Shown here: one piece after another, positions 6,137 through 14,585 of the stretch | Numbering within the stretch: the stretch's first letter is position 1 | Layout: the number at the start of each line of letters is the position of its first letter | Source: JACOTV01 sp964579395 | Lineage (GTDB): Bacteria > Patescibacteriota > Microgenomatia > UBA1406 > GWC2-37-13 | DNA length: 64,000 nucleotides | NCBI GenBank assembly: GCA_964579395.1 | Contig: CAZOFT010000001.1 | Span: 186,001 to 250,000, forward strand | Direction: 5' to 3' | The notes under the pieces: model-generated | Told to the model about the DNA's origin: nothing | Databases searched by the model: none | Seen by the model: only the letters and a program-made list of their open reading frames with translations | Position numbers and translations under genes: made by a program

Positions 6137-7213
6137 ATGATAAATTCTGTTCTTGCACTAAGCAAACGATTGATTGCGATACCGTCCGAACCCGGATGTG
6201 ATCGTGAATTGGATGAGTGTTTGCGCATTGTAAAACAAGAGCTGGCAGATTTTACTATTGAGGAATTTGACACTGATGGGGTCAAAAGTATTTTGGCTTA
6301 TCCCAGCGCCAAACGCCCGAGCAAATTTGCACTACTTCTGAACGGTCATCTTGATGTGATTCCTGCGAAAGCGTCACAATACAAACCAATCGTGAATGAC
6401 GGCAAGCTCTATGGTGCGGGGGCACTTGATATGAAATCCAACCTTTCATGCCTGATTCATGTCTTTAAAAAAGTTGCTCATTCAGTGTCGTATCCGATTG
6501 GACTGCAAATCGTAACCGATGAAGAAGTGGGAGGATTTAAAGGGACCAAATACCAGGTTGAACAAGGTGTGCGAAGTGACTTCATACTAGCCGGCGAAAC
6601 AACCGGTTTTAATATCGCCACGCGCGCAAAAGGGGTTATATGGGCACGGATCATCATGACCGGTGAAGCAGCGCATGGAGCATATCCTTGGAGGGGGTCA
6701 AATGCAATTGTACAAATGAGTCAACTTATACATACTCTGATGAAGCGATTTCCCACTCCAAAAATAGAATCTTGGCGATCGACGATTAACATCAGTAAGA
6801 TCTCAACCACAAACACAGCGCAAAATAAGGTGCCAGACCAGTGTGAAATCACGCTTGATGTTCGCTATATTCCTGAAGATGCGGATACCATCATCGATGC
6901 AATACAGTCACTCCTTCCCACAAATGCCTCCCTTCATATTGATGCCAAAGAACCTTGTTTATACACACCCAATGACAACCCTGCAGTAAAAAATCTCCGA
7001 CACATTACGCGCAAACTAACGGGGCAAAACCCCAAACTGTATGGCGCACAGGGCACATCAGATGCCCGACATTTCACCCTTCAAGGCGGGTGTGGGATCG
7101 AATTTGGCCCCATCGGCGGAGGAATCGGAAGCGATGATGAGTGGATTGATATCAAAAGCCTAGAAACCTACATGCGCATATTAGAGCAATTTATTACACA
7201 GTTTAAGTCATGA
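6137..7213 (+). CDS. M20-family metallopeptidase/deacylase paralog A (lacks one metal-ligand His)
   Basis: A 358-residue ArgE/DapE/carboxypeptidase G2-type amidohydrolase. Visible are the first metal motif GHLDVIP, the bridging Asp in GALDMKSN, the catalytic pair TDEEVGG, and the dimerisation-domain stretch TGEAAHGAY. In this family a C-terminal His completes the metal site; the paralog at 8052 has it (GLHTDEEW, His331) but here the aligned position is Gly331 (GIGSDDEW). The enzyme may therefore be inactive, mono-metallic or regulatory. It overlaps the next gene by 4 bp (ATGA), so it forms an operon with prephenate dehydratase and the second M20 protein. Confidence 0.8.
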   Translation: MINSVLALSKRLIAIPSEPGCDRELDECLRIVKQELADFTIEEFDTDGVKSILAYPSAKRPSKFALLLNGHLDVIPAKASQYKPIVNDGKLYGAGALDMKSNLSCLIHVFKKVAHSVSYPIGLQIVTDEEVGGFKGTKYQVEQGVRSDFILAGETTGFNIATRAKGVIWARIIMTGEAAHGAYPWRGSNAIVQMSQLIHTLMKRFPTPKIESWRSTINISKISTTNTAQNKVPDQCEITLDVRYIPEDADTIIDAIQSLLPTNASLHIDAKEPCLYTPNDNPAVKNLRHITRKLTGQNPKLYGAQGTSDARHFTLQGGCGIEFGPIGGGIGSDDEWIDIKSLETYMRILEQFITQFKS

Positions 7214-8055
7214 CAACTCCGGCACGGATACTCTATCAAGGGGCGCCGGGGGCATTTAGCCATATTGCTGCGCGGTCGTTTTTTCCCCAAGACAACGCTG
7301 TATTTGATGGACGAGTGGTGCATTTTCGCGAGCTTGGTGCGGCCCTCAAGCGCGGCGAAGCCGATTATGCAGTGCTACCCATTGAAAACACCTTGGCCGG
7401 CTCGATTTATGAAAACTACGATAATCTGACAGAGTTTGACCTGCATGTGCATGGCGAGCATATCCTGCGAATCGAGCATCAACTGATGGGAAAGTCCGGC
7501 GCACAAATCGCCAACCTCACTAAAGTATATTCACACGCAAAAGCACTGGAGCAGTGTGAGCGATTTTTTGATCGCCACCCGCAGATTGAAGAAGTGATGA
7601 TGTATGACACGGCCGGTGCTGCGCAATTTGTTTCTGAGCAACCCAACACTACGTATGCAGCAATTGCCAGCCGTGAAGCCGCAGACATCTACAACCTCAG
7701 TGTCTTGCAAGAAAACATAGAGGACGATGCACAAAATTGGACCCGGTTTTTTCTAGTGAGCACCCGGGCAGATGAGCCCGAGACCGCTAATAAATGTTCA
7801 CTCATTTTTTCCGTATCGCATGAGCCGGGGAGCTTGTTTACCGCTATGCAGGTATTTGCAGAACACAACCTCAATATGTGTAAGATCGAAAGCCGCCCGA
7901 TCAAGGGCAAGCCATTTGAATATTATTTTTATGTAGATGTGGAGTTTGAGCCGGCGCAATACACCGATATTCACGACGCGTTTACTCAGCTTGAAAACCA
8001 CACCCAATACCTGCGCATCTTGGGGTATTATGAAAAGCACGATTACACCTTATGA
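7210..8055 (+). CDS. pheA: Prephenate dehydratase
   Basis: A 281-residue protein of normal length for a stand-alone prephenate dehydratase, which turns prephenate into phenylpyruvate in phenylalanine synthesis. The N-terminus has the usual opening (ILYQGAPGAFSHIAA), the catalytic region has VLPIENTLAGS and the Thr-Arg-Phe motif is present in NWTRFFLV. The C-terminal ~90 residues form an ACT domain with the ESRP motif (KIESRPIKGKPFEYYFYVD), which in the family binds phenylalanine for feedback control. It overlaps both neighbours by 4 bp. Its placement between two M20 deacylases, away from other aromatic amino acid genes, is unusual. Confidence 0.92.
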   Translation: MTTPARILYQGAPGAFSHIAARSFFPQDNAVFDGRVVHFRELGAALKRGEADYAVLPIENTLAGSIYENYDNLTEFDLHVHGEHILRIEHQLMGKSGAQIANLTKVYSHAKALEQCERFFDRHPQIEEVMMYDTAGAAQFVSEQPNTTYAAIASREAADIYNLSVLQENIEDDAQNWTRFFLVSTRADEPETANKCSLIFSVSHEPGSLFTAMQVFAEHNLNMCKIESRPIKGKPFEYYFYVDVEFEPAQYTDIHDAFTQLENHTQYLRILGYYEKHDYTL

Positions 8056-9125
8056 ATGACAATCTTATCCGATTAACCAAAGACCTCATCAGCATACCGT
8101 CGGTTACCGGCAACTTGAAGGCGTGCGACGCAGTGCTGGAGCGCGTCAAAGAAGAACTGCCCGAATACACCCCGGTCGAATTTGAAAAAGACGGTGTAAA
8201 GAGCCTGTTATTTCACAATCTAGGTGAAAAACAGCCTGAGCACTTCCGCCTTATCCTCAATGCACATCTTGATGTAGTACCGGCAAAGCCCGAGCAATTT
8301 CACCCGACAGAATCTGGCGGCAAGCTGTACGGTCGGGGAGCGCAAGATATGAAAAGCGGGGGAGCAGCGCTGATCTTGGCATTTAAAGAAATGGCCAAAA
8401 CAGTAGAGTACCCATTGGGGTTACAGATTGTGACTGATGAGGAGACCGGCGGTTTTCGCGGAGCAAAAGTACAGTTTGAACAAGGAGTGACGACTGATTT
8501 TATCGTGGCAGGGGAGTCAACTGACCTCAAAATCAACAACTATGCAAAAGGGATTATCTGGGCGCGCATTACGACTACCGGAACAAGTGCTCACGGCGCC
8601 TACCTATGGCAAGGAGACAACGCAATAGACAAGCTTCGCCTGATTTTAAATGATCTGCGGGAAGAATTTCCAGTGCCGGAGCAGGAAGTGTGGAAAACGA
8701 CCTTGAATATCGCGCGGGTTGAAACCACCAATTCGGCACAAAATAAAGTGCCAGCTGATGCAACGGCGCTTGTCGATATCCGCATCATCCCCGAAGACCG
8801 TCCTGATTTTACGAAGCGATTCGAAGCGCTTATCGGCGATCGCGCCACGATAGAATACATGAGCAATGAACCGACACAAGAGACTCCTGACGACCATCCG
8901 GACATACTCACACTCAAGAAAGTAATGAATGCGCACGGACACGAATTGACCTATCTCAAAACGCACGGCGGCTCCGATGTGCGCTTTTATTCGAATGCAG
9001 GCGCGGGGGCAATCTGCCTGGGTCCGATCGGCGCCGGACTGCACACTGATGAAGAGTGGGTGGACACGGCAAGTATCACAACATTCTATGAGATCATGCG
9101 TAACTTCATAAAAGCATTGTCTTGA
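8052..9125 (+). CDS. M20-family metallopeptidase/deacylase paralog B
   Basis: A 357-residue M20 enzyme, clearly a duplicate of the gene at 6137 (collinear, same length, e.g. AHLDVVPA, GAQDMKSGGA, TDEETGGFRGA, TSAHGAYLWQGDNAI). All expected metal ligands are visible, including the C-terminal His331 in GLHTDEEW that paralog A has lost. The family removes acyl groups or amino acids from amide bonds of small substrates such as N-acyl amino acids or dipeptides. The start ATG overlaps the stop of pheA (ATGA). Substrate unknown; the pairing with prephenate dehydratase suggests an aromatic amino acid derivative, which is inference. Confidence 0.85.
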   Translation: MNDNLIRLTKDLISIPSVTGNLKACDAVLERVKEELPEYTPVEFEKDGVKSLLFHNLGEKQPEHFRLILNAHLDVVPAKPEQFHPTESGGKLYGRGAQDMKSGGAALILAFKEMAKTVEYPLGLQIVTDEETGGFRGAKVQFEQGVTTDFIVAGESTDLKINNYAKGIIWARITTTGTSAHGAYLWQGDNAIDKLRLILNDLREEFPVPEQEVWKTTLNIARVETTNSAQNKVPADATALVDIRIIPEDRPDFTKRFEALIGDRATIEYMSNEPTQETPDDHPDILTLKKVMNAHGHELTYLKTHGGSDVRFYSNAGAGAICLGPIGAGLHTDEEWVDTASITTFYEIMRNFIKALS

Positions 9126-9153
9126 TGCGCTGGATATTCTTGCGTGCGAATAC

Positions 9154-9159
9154 TATAAT
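9154..9159 (+). promoter_or_regulatory. -10 box of the 219-aa orphan
   Basis: TATAAT, 9 nt before the ATG at 9169; a leaderless transcript is predicted. Confidence 0.6.
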
Positions 9160-9168
9160 CTGCAGCGT

Positions 9169-9828
9169 ATGACCCGTTCTGTAGAATCTGCGCCGTCCGC
9201 ACCTAAACCCGACACATACTTACAATCACTTCTTGACGTGCAAAAGCGTCTCGACGGGGTTGTAGAAGCCCGGCAATGTGCCATAACAACTCCTCATAAC
9301 CCACAATCATACACATTGCACATACATACGATTGGAGCAATACAAGGCGGCACTGCTAACAGTCGCGGCACCATCGATGCACGCACCATGGAAGCGTTTT
9401 TCAGCGATTGGCAAACACCATACAAAACACCAGGCGGCATCTCTGTGTATGGGGGCTTGAGTTACATCAGCGCAAACCGCCCCAACGATGCAGCCAGCCT
9501 GATCATCTACCGAAAATCTGAGTCCACACGAAAACCAGAACCAAAGATGCTTGTTTCGTATCGAGGCGTCGCACCAGCAGAACATGATATGATTCGACAA
9601 CCTGCAGCAGCTACACAGCGGCTTTTTGATGAGGGTGAAGTGATCGACAATCTTGACTGGCTCAGTGCACGACTTGCCCTGGAGGAGAAACGGCACGGGA
9701 AAAACAGATCGATCCCGGCAATTGAGGGAATGAAACTGTTGGACACCAAACATGCACGCCCGAATGCATTGTATGACATCCTCAACCTCGTAGTGGATAC
9801 CAAATCAATAGCCGACCTCATCGGCTGA
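9169..9828 (+). CDS. Hypothetical protein, 219 aa
   Basis: Not recognised. A 219-residue soluble-looking protein with a Pro/Ser-rich start (SAPSAPKPDTY). No signal peptide, membrane helix or familiar catalytic motif is visible. It has its own -10 box 9 nt before the ATG and is convergent with the SIMPL gene, the stop codons being adjacent at 9828/9829. The N-terminal character resembles other orphans in this window (for example at 1507 and 38015), but no sequence relationship is evident. Confidence 0.6.
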   Translation: MTRSVESAPSAPKPDTYLQSLLDVQKRLDGVVEARQCAITTPHNPQSYTLHIHTIGAIQGGTANSRGTIDARTMEAFFSDWQTPYKTPGGISVYGGLSYISANRPNDAASLIIYRKSESTRKPEPKMLVSYRGVAPAEHDMIRQPAAATQRLFDEGEVIDNLDWLSARLALEEKRHGKNRSIPAIEGMKLLDTKHARPNALYDILNLVVDTKSIADLIG

Positions 9829-10722
9829 TTACTTTGTTTCGTAGTAGATCGTGACGCGTGCGGTCACTGTCTGGCTGCCCGGCGCAATCTCCGGATCTAC
9901 TGACTGTTCCATCATCGCTCCGCCTTTGGCCGACATCGCATCATATGCATACGGATAATATCCCATGTCGTCGGTTACATTTTCCACTTTTCCGAGTCGG
10001 ATTCCGGCTTCTTTTGCAATCATTTTGGCGCGCTTTTTCGCATCCTGAATGGCCAGCGAACGTGCCTTATCTTTTATCGCATCCATGTCATCTACCACAA
10101 ACTGCACCTGTCCGATCTGATTTGCACCTGCTTTGGTGATTGCAGAAATGACAGATGAAACTTTTTTGGTGTCGCGAACTTTTATTTGAATATTCGCCGA
10201 TCCGTTATAGCCTACGATGCGACTTTCCGGATTATCCGTCATGCCTCCTGTACCGGGAAATCCTGATGAGCTCGTACCCTGATCTGCAGGGATTGGCTCA
10301 ACAAGAGGCGCTGCTGACTCTGTCACCATTGCGGTAGCTGTATTCACCTCAGCTGCACCAGCAGAAGTCGACGGAACCATGGTACGAAGCGGCGTGTCGT
10401 ACGTGTATTCCGGGGTGATCGAAAAATTGGTGGTTTTGATGTCGGTCTCATCAATCCCCATACCTTTCATTGCTTCAACGATTTTATTTTGCACCGCGCT
10501 GATGCGATTTTTTGCATCTTCTGCAGTCTGTACTCGATTTACTTGCACACCTGCATCAATCTGCGCAATATCCGGAACTACTTCCACTTCACCTGTTCCA
10601 CTTGCTTGAAACGGACCGGCCATCTCATTTTCGTGATTCAATGTAATAACCGGCGGCAGTATATGCGAAATACCCAAAAGCGCAACAATCCCAACAATAA
10701 CCGTAATCAGCAGTTTATTCAT
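9829..10722 (-). CDS. SIMPL (DUF541) domain protein
   Basis: A 297-residue protein with an N-terminal membrane anchor (MNKLLITVIVGIVALLGISHIL) followed outside the membrane by a SIMPL/DUF541 domain: the opening SGTGEVEVVPDIAQIDAGVQ, the segment MGIDETDIKTTNFSI, and the later QIKVRDTKKVSSVIS and AKKRAKMIAKEAG are typical. A Ser/Thr/Ala/Pro-rich insertion of about 45 residues separates the two halves. Family members are periplasmic or surface proteins of unclear role. It is transcribed alone and convergent with the 219-aa orphan. Confidence 0.85.
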   Translation of the reverse strand: MNKLLITVIVGIVALLGISHILPPVITLNHENEMAGPFQASGTGEVEVVPDIAQIDAGVQVNRVQTAEDAKNRISAVQNKIVEAMKGMGIDETDIKTTNFSITPEYTYDTPLRTMVPSTSAGAAEVNTATAMVTESAAPLVEPIPADQGTSSSGFPGTGGMTDNPESRIVGYNGSANIQIKVRDTKKVSSVISAITKAGANQIGQVQFVVDDMDAIKDKARSLAIQDAKKRAKMIAKEAGIRLGKVENVTDDMGYYPYAYDAMSAKGGAMMEQSVDPEIAPGSQTVTARVTIYYETK

Positions 10723-10783
10723 AGAAAAAAATGAATGTGAATAATACTCACACTGTAGCGCAAATACGCACGGTGCGCAAGAG

Positions 10784-12556
10784 CTACTGCGCCGGGGAGC
10801 GGCGCTTGAAGATGCGAATCACCGGATGGTCAAACACCGACCACGTCTCATCATACTGTTCGTCAGGCAAGGCAAACACGCGCATACCGCCGACTTCAAT
10901 GCGCGGTGAGGAAGAAAACTGCGCCACCTGGTCAAACCCCAAAGCGCCGGAAAACAGGTCGTCATAGTACGCGTTTAAAATCGGATACTGTTTGCGCAGT
11001 CTCGCACATCGATCGCGTTCATAGCCCCAGCTTACCAGCGTCCGCGGCCAGCCAAGTGCCACATGTGATGTATCAGTGGGACACCAGTGATTTGCAAACA
11101 GGCGGCGCGTCGGCACGATAATATAGTCCGCTTCCTGCACTGCTTGCAACAACTCCTGCTGAAGCTGCGAATCAGTATCAAGGTCGTAAAAGTTAAAAGA
11201 CACCGAACGATATGCATGGCGCGGACCGTCATAGGAGGATTCGTGAACGGGCACATCAACTACATTGGCGGTCTCAGACAGAATCAGTGAATCGGCGGGG
11301 ACATGCACATCCATCCAGGAAGAAGCGACAAAGCGGACATCAGGCGTCTCATAGATGCGCAAATACGATATGCCGGGAATCAGCATGCCGACAAAAAACC
11401 CTGCGAGAACAAGTCGCACAAACAAATGTCTACTGTGACTCCACACCTGCGCAAACACGACCGTGGTACCCACGATGATAAGCGGATAGATCGGCGCAAG
11501 AAAGCGTGTCCACTTGGTGTAAAGCGGCCACGTGGCAAAAAAATAGCTGCCGGCAAATAACACCACAAACCACAAGCCTGCAGGTAAGCGGATACGCCTC
11601 AAACCGGCATACAACAGAAGTCCCGGCAGCCCGACATAGAGCGGTAATCCAAACACCACCGGGAATATCGCCACCAGCGGATAGAGCCCGGGGATTGTGG
11701 CAAAAAAGGCACGGGTGTAAAAAACCGGCAGGCGCCCCAAGGCCACATCGGACTCATAGCGCACGGAAGATAGCGCATCTTGCCAGTGAATCAGATAGTG
11801 TGGGGAGCAGATTGCAAATAAAAGGACAAATACAAAAGCTGCAGCAATAAGCACCTGCAAACGCGCGAGCAATTCGCGTCCAACGCGCTGTGACGCCGAA
11901 AGCTGCTGTCGCGTAAATAACAGATAGCTGAACACAACAGGAATCGCAAATACGGCCGATGACACTTTGACCGCACAAGCCACCCCCAATAGGGCGCTGC
12001 ACGATATCAGGTATCGACCGCTTTTCAGTCGAGCATCCTGATATGCATGAATTGTCCAGTTGAGAAGCGCCACATAGAGCATCATCAGTATGGTTTCAGT
12101 AGTCCCGAAATGGGCAAATTGAATGAGTCCTGGCGTAAATACGAATAAAAACGCATGCCAATGCCGTTGACTATGACGCGGCACAACAAGCTCATAGCTG
12201 CGCCACATCAGATTCACCAGCACAACTGAGACCACAGCAGACAAGATGCGCAGTGCGATGACGGCCTCACCGAGACTGATAGGACCGCTCACCCCAAATA
12301 GTGGACGAAACACGGCAATAAGAATCCGTGCCACATACAGAGGAAGTTGGCCGTATGCATAAAAATGAGGATCAAAACAGGCACTCCACTGACCGGGGAT
12401 ACAGCCAAGCTCCTGCACACTGCGCGCCATATTCCACTCATCAGGGTGCATCGGAAACGGCAACCCCCAATCGAGCCCGACAAACCGCGTGTAGACAAGC
12501 GCAAGAAATAAAAACGCCCACGCGATGTGTGATTGATGTTTTCGTAAAAACCGCAT
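10784..12556 (-). CDS. Membrane glycosyltransferase, GT39/ArnT-like
   Basis: A 590-residue protein with about a dozen hydrophobic segments followed by a soluble C-terminal domain. Right after the first membrane helix comes GLDWGLPFPMHPDEW, fitting the acidic first-loop motif of GT-C enzymes (ArnT, protein mannosyltransferases) that use polyprenyl-phosphate sugars. It would transfer a sugar on the outer face of the membrane; the acceptor is unknown. The start at 12556 (MRFLRKHQ) follows a 29-nt GGTAGTT repeat leader. The -10 box lies over the stop codon of truB, so it is downstream of truB but has its own promoter. Confidence 0.75.
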   Translation of the reverse strand: MRFLRKHQSHIAWAFLFLALVYTRFVGLDWGLPFPMHPDEWNMARSVQELGCIPGQWSACFDPHFYAYGQLPLYVARILIAVFRPLFGVSGPISLGEAVIALRILSAVVSVVLVNLMWRSYELVVPRHSQRHWHAFLFVFTPGLIQFAHFGTTETILMMLYVALLNWTIHAYQDARLKSGRYLISCSALLGVACAVKVSSAVFAIPVVFSYLLFTRQQLSASQRVGRELLARLQVLIAAAFVFVLLFAICSPHYLIHWQDALSSVRYESDVALGRLPVFYTRAFFATIPGLYPLVAIFPVVFGLPLYVGLPGLLLYAGLRRIRLPAGLWFVVLFAGSYFFATWPLYTKWTRFLAPIYPLIIVGTTVVFAQVWSHSRHLFVRLVLAGFFVGMLIPGISYLRIYETPDVRFVASSWMDVHVPADSLILSETANVVDVPVHESSYDGPRHAYRSVSFNFYDLDTDSQLQQELLQAVQEADYIIVPTRRLFANHWCPTDTSHVALGWPRTLVSWGYERDRCARLRKQYPILNAYYDDLFSGALGFDQVAQFSSSPRIEVGGMRVFALPDEQYDETWSVFDHPVIRIFKRRSPAQ

Positions 12557-12585
12557 ACTACCAACTACCAACTACCAACTACCCC
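12557..12585 (-). repeat. Tandem GGTAGTT repeat forming the 5' leader
   Basis: Four copies of GGTAGTT-type units lie directly before the ATG on the minus strand. Four GG pairs spaced by 5 nt could form a two-layer G-quadruplex in the mRNA. The repeat could also change copy number by slippage. Confidence 0.7.
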
Positions 12586-12591
12586 ATTATA
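12586..12591 (-). promoter_or_regulatory. -10 box of the GT39-like gene
   Basis: TATAAT on the minus strand, overlapping the TAA stop codon of truB. Confidence 0.6.
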
Positions 12592-13351
12592 GGTGATACG
12601 AACCGATTCGCGCACGTGTGATCCGATAGGCGATAGCGCCGCACCCGAGCCGACGCCCGATTGTGTGACATATCGATCGTACATAGGTACCTGAGGAGCA
12701 GGTTGTTTGTATTGTATATATAGGGAGTTGAATATCCGGCTGCGAGCGCGCAAGAAACTGCTCCCATGACGCAATCACTGCATCTTGCCGAAAATCGCCG
12801 CGCGCAACCCGGCGTACGCGTTCAGTGACAGTTTGCACAACCGATTGTAAAGATGCTTCGTCCTCACCGGTAAGCGTTGCCTGAGTGACAGTCACTGTAT
12901 GAGTCGGCAGAACAATCTCATCAAGACGCCCCGCCCGCGCCCACCAAAACAAGGGGTGTCCGCCCACACGTGCAGATGAATACGGCGGGTATTCCTGCTC
13001 AAAGTGGCCGACAAATGACTTGAGCTGCGCCTGCACCTGATCCAATCCGCAACTCGCCAACTCGCCAACTCGAAACTCATCAGTCTGAACGACTCCCATC
13101 ACATCATAGGTGTCAGTCTCAACTCCCAACAGCAATGCAAACTCATATTCTTTATCAAGCCCTTCAAATTCCTTGCGGCGATCACAGGCGTCGCCAACAA
13201 GCAAAAGGAGTGCACCGTCTGCCATCGGGTCCAGGCGCCCCGCATATGCCATACGGACCGATGCATCAATCTGCATCTGCCCACGGACTCGCTCAATCAC
13301 CTCAAGCGGTGTTTCGCCGATTTCTTTTCTGACTACCAACACATCATCCAT
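12587..13351 (-). CDS. truB: tRNA pseudouridine(55) synthase
   Basis: A 254-residue TruB. The catalytic aspartate lies in the typical AGRLDPMADGALLLLVG stretch, followed by the YEFALLLGVETDTYD motif and, near the end, SSGTYVRSI. It converts U55 in the T-loop of tRNA to pseudouridine. It is shorter than the roughly 310-residue E. coli enzyme and lacks the C-terminal PUA-type extension. The start at 13351 (MDDVLVVRKE) is chosen because TATACT lies 6 nt upstream; an upstream in-frame ATG would lie over this -10 box. Confidence 0.92.
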   Translation of the reverse strand: MDDVLVVRKEIGETPLEVIERVRGQMQIDASVRMAYAGRLDPMADGALLLLVGDACDRRKEFEGLDKEYEFALLLGVETDTYDVMGVVQTDEFRVGELASCGLDQVQAQLKSFVGHFEQEYPPYSSARVGGHPLFWWARAGRLDEIVLPTHTVTVTQATLTGEDEASLQSVVQTVTERVRRVARGDFRQDAVIASWEQFLARSQPDIQLPIYTIQTTCSSGTYVRSICHTIGRRLGCGAIAYRITRARIGSYHL

Positions 13352-13357
13352 GCTGCT

Positions 13358-13363
13358 AGTATA
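13358..13363 (-). promoter_or_regulatory. -10 box of truB
   Basis: TATACT on the minus strand, 6 nt before the ATG; leaderless transcript predicted. Confidence 0.6.
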
Positions 13364-13400
13364 CTGCATCAAAACACCCGATCGGGCCTATGCAAAGCGG

Positions 13401-13506
13401 TTGCATCAATCCGGAGCATCTCGTATAATAGGAAGTAATCACACCCACAGGATGTGACTTTTACTTAACTTTTGAAAGTAAACCCAACTTTCACAACTCG
13501 TATTAG
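13401..13506 (+). promoter_or_regulatory. Promoter and structured leader of rpsF
   Basis: TTGCAT (13401-13406), 17-bp spacer, TATAAT (13424-13429). The ~70-nt leader can form two hairpins: TCACA/TGTGA (13439-13457) and TGAAAGT/ACTTTCA (13473-13493). S6 operons in many bacteria are controlled by S6-S18 binding to their own leader; the position fits but I could not verify the binding motif. Confidence 0.5.
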
Positions 13507-13794
13507 ATGAACAATTCATATGAATTTGTGTTCCTTCTTCAAAACGAAGGATTCACGAAAACCCTCAAAGAACTCATTGCCGCACACGGTGGTGAAGTGA
13601 TCAATGAAAACGATATGGGCGAAAAAACGCTCGCATATCCGATTCGTAAAAAAAATACCGCTCATTTTTTTGAGTGGGCTGTTACCATGCCTGCCACTTC
13701 GCTCAACGACTTCAAAAAGAAGCTGAGTTTTGAAGACGACATGGTCCGTTATTTACTTCTGAAAAAAGAGGAAGAAAAGAAGACAAAAAAATAA
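13507..13794 (+). CDS. rpsF: 30S ribosomal protein bS6
   Basis: A 95-residue protein with the bS6 fold signature: YEFVFLLQNEG at the start, the central KTLAYPIRKKNTAHFFEW stretch and a Lys-rich tail (EEEKKTKK). It binds S18 in the platform of the small subunit. It heads the usual rpsF-ssb-rpsR order, which supports the call. No Shine-Dalgarno sequence precedes the ATG; the leader carries two hairpins. Confidence 0.93.
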   Translation: MNNSYEFVFLLQNEGFTKTLKELIAAHGGEVINENDMGEKTLAYPIRKKNTAHFFEWAVTMPATSLNDFKKKLSFEDDMVRYLLLKKEEEKKTKK

Positions 13795-13843
13795 ATTGAG
13801 AGTGTGGTAAGGTATAGTGTTACCAATCACACACATTAATCAT

Positions 13844-14314
13844 ATGGCCGGCAAATCACTCAACAAAGTTATTCTCTTGGGAAACCTCACCCGAGATCCT
13901 GAGCTCAAATACACCCCAAAAGGCACTGCAGTCTGCACGCTGGGACTTGCTACCAATCGCACCTGGGTTGCTGACGGACAGACTAAAGAAGATGTCCAAT
14001 ATCACAACCTGGTCGCCTGGAATAAGCTTGCCGAACTCTGCGGCAAACTCATGAGCAAAGGAAAGAAAATCTATGTTGAAGGACGGCTTGCCTATCGTGA
14101 TTACACCGGCAAAGACGGTGTCGCCCGAAAAGCAACTGAGATCGTGATCGACGACTTTATTTTGCTTTCCAGCAAAGACGGAGATTACACACCGTCCGCA
14201 CGAAGCGAATCACACGACAGCAGCTCATATGAACCTGAGCAACCGAGTCCAGAGAGCCAAGAAGGACCATCAGCCGATGACGGAAGTGTCAACCCGGATG
14301 ATATTCCTTTCTAA
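13844..14314 (+). CDS. ssb: Single-stranded DNA-binding protein
   Basis: A 156-residue SSB. The OB-fold part begins with SLNKVILLGNLTRDPELKYTPKGTAVCTLGLATN and is followed by an acidic, Ser/Pro-rich disordered tail ending in PDDIPF, the conserved C-terminal tip that recruits repair and replication partners. The start at 13844 (MAGKSLNKV) matches the family's usual beginning; the longer in-frame version adds nine unlikely residues. It lies between rpsF and rpsR, as in most bacteria. Confidence 0.95.
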   Translation: MAGKSLNKVILLGNLTRDPELKYTPKGTAVCTLGLATNRTWVADGQTKEDVQYHNLVAWNKLAELCGKLMSKGKKIYVEGRLAYRDYTGKDGVARKATEIVIDDFILLSSKDGDYTPSARSESHDSSSYEPEQPSPESQEGPSADDGSVNPDDIPF

Positions 14315-14359
14315 ATCAGCACACCTATTATTAAATTATTTATCTAGCAAAACCAACGT

Positions 14360-14566
14360 ATGAAATGCTTCTTCTGCCAATACAATCAGCAGCCTAATTT
14401 CCGCGAAACGGAAAATCTCGAGAAGTTTCTTTCACCACGAAAGAAAATCCTCGGTCGCATCAAAACCGGTGTATGTGCTAAACATCAGCGTAAGCTCACC
14501 AAGCATATCAAATATGCTCAACACCTGGGCCTGCTGCCGTTTATCTCATATCAAGGCCAGCGATAA
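14360..14566 (+). CDS. rpsR: 30S ribosomal protein bS18
   Basis: A 68-residue bS18 with the typical core: ENLEKFLSPRKKILGRIKTGVCAKHQRKLTKHIKYAQHLGLLPF. The N-terminus has a C-x2-C pair (CFFC). It partners S6 on the small subunit. It is the third gene of the rpsF operon, 45 nt after ssb, without a Shine-Dalgarno sequence. Confidence 0.95.
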   Translation: MKCFFCQYNQQPNFRETENLEKFLSPRKKILGRIKTGVCAKHQRKLTKHIKYAQHLGLLPFISYQGQR

Positions 14567-14585
14567 CTACATTTTTTAAGGCCAA

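Noticed and set aside
7210..8055. Alternative genetic code with UGA as glycine (Gracilibacteria/SR1)
   Set aside because: UGA ends many genes at positions expected for the families, and several starts overlap the UGA stop of the previous gene (ATGA).
12557..12585. Short direct repeats as a CRISPR remnant
   Set aside because: Units are 7 bp and directly joined without spacers; this is a simple tandem repeat.
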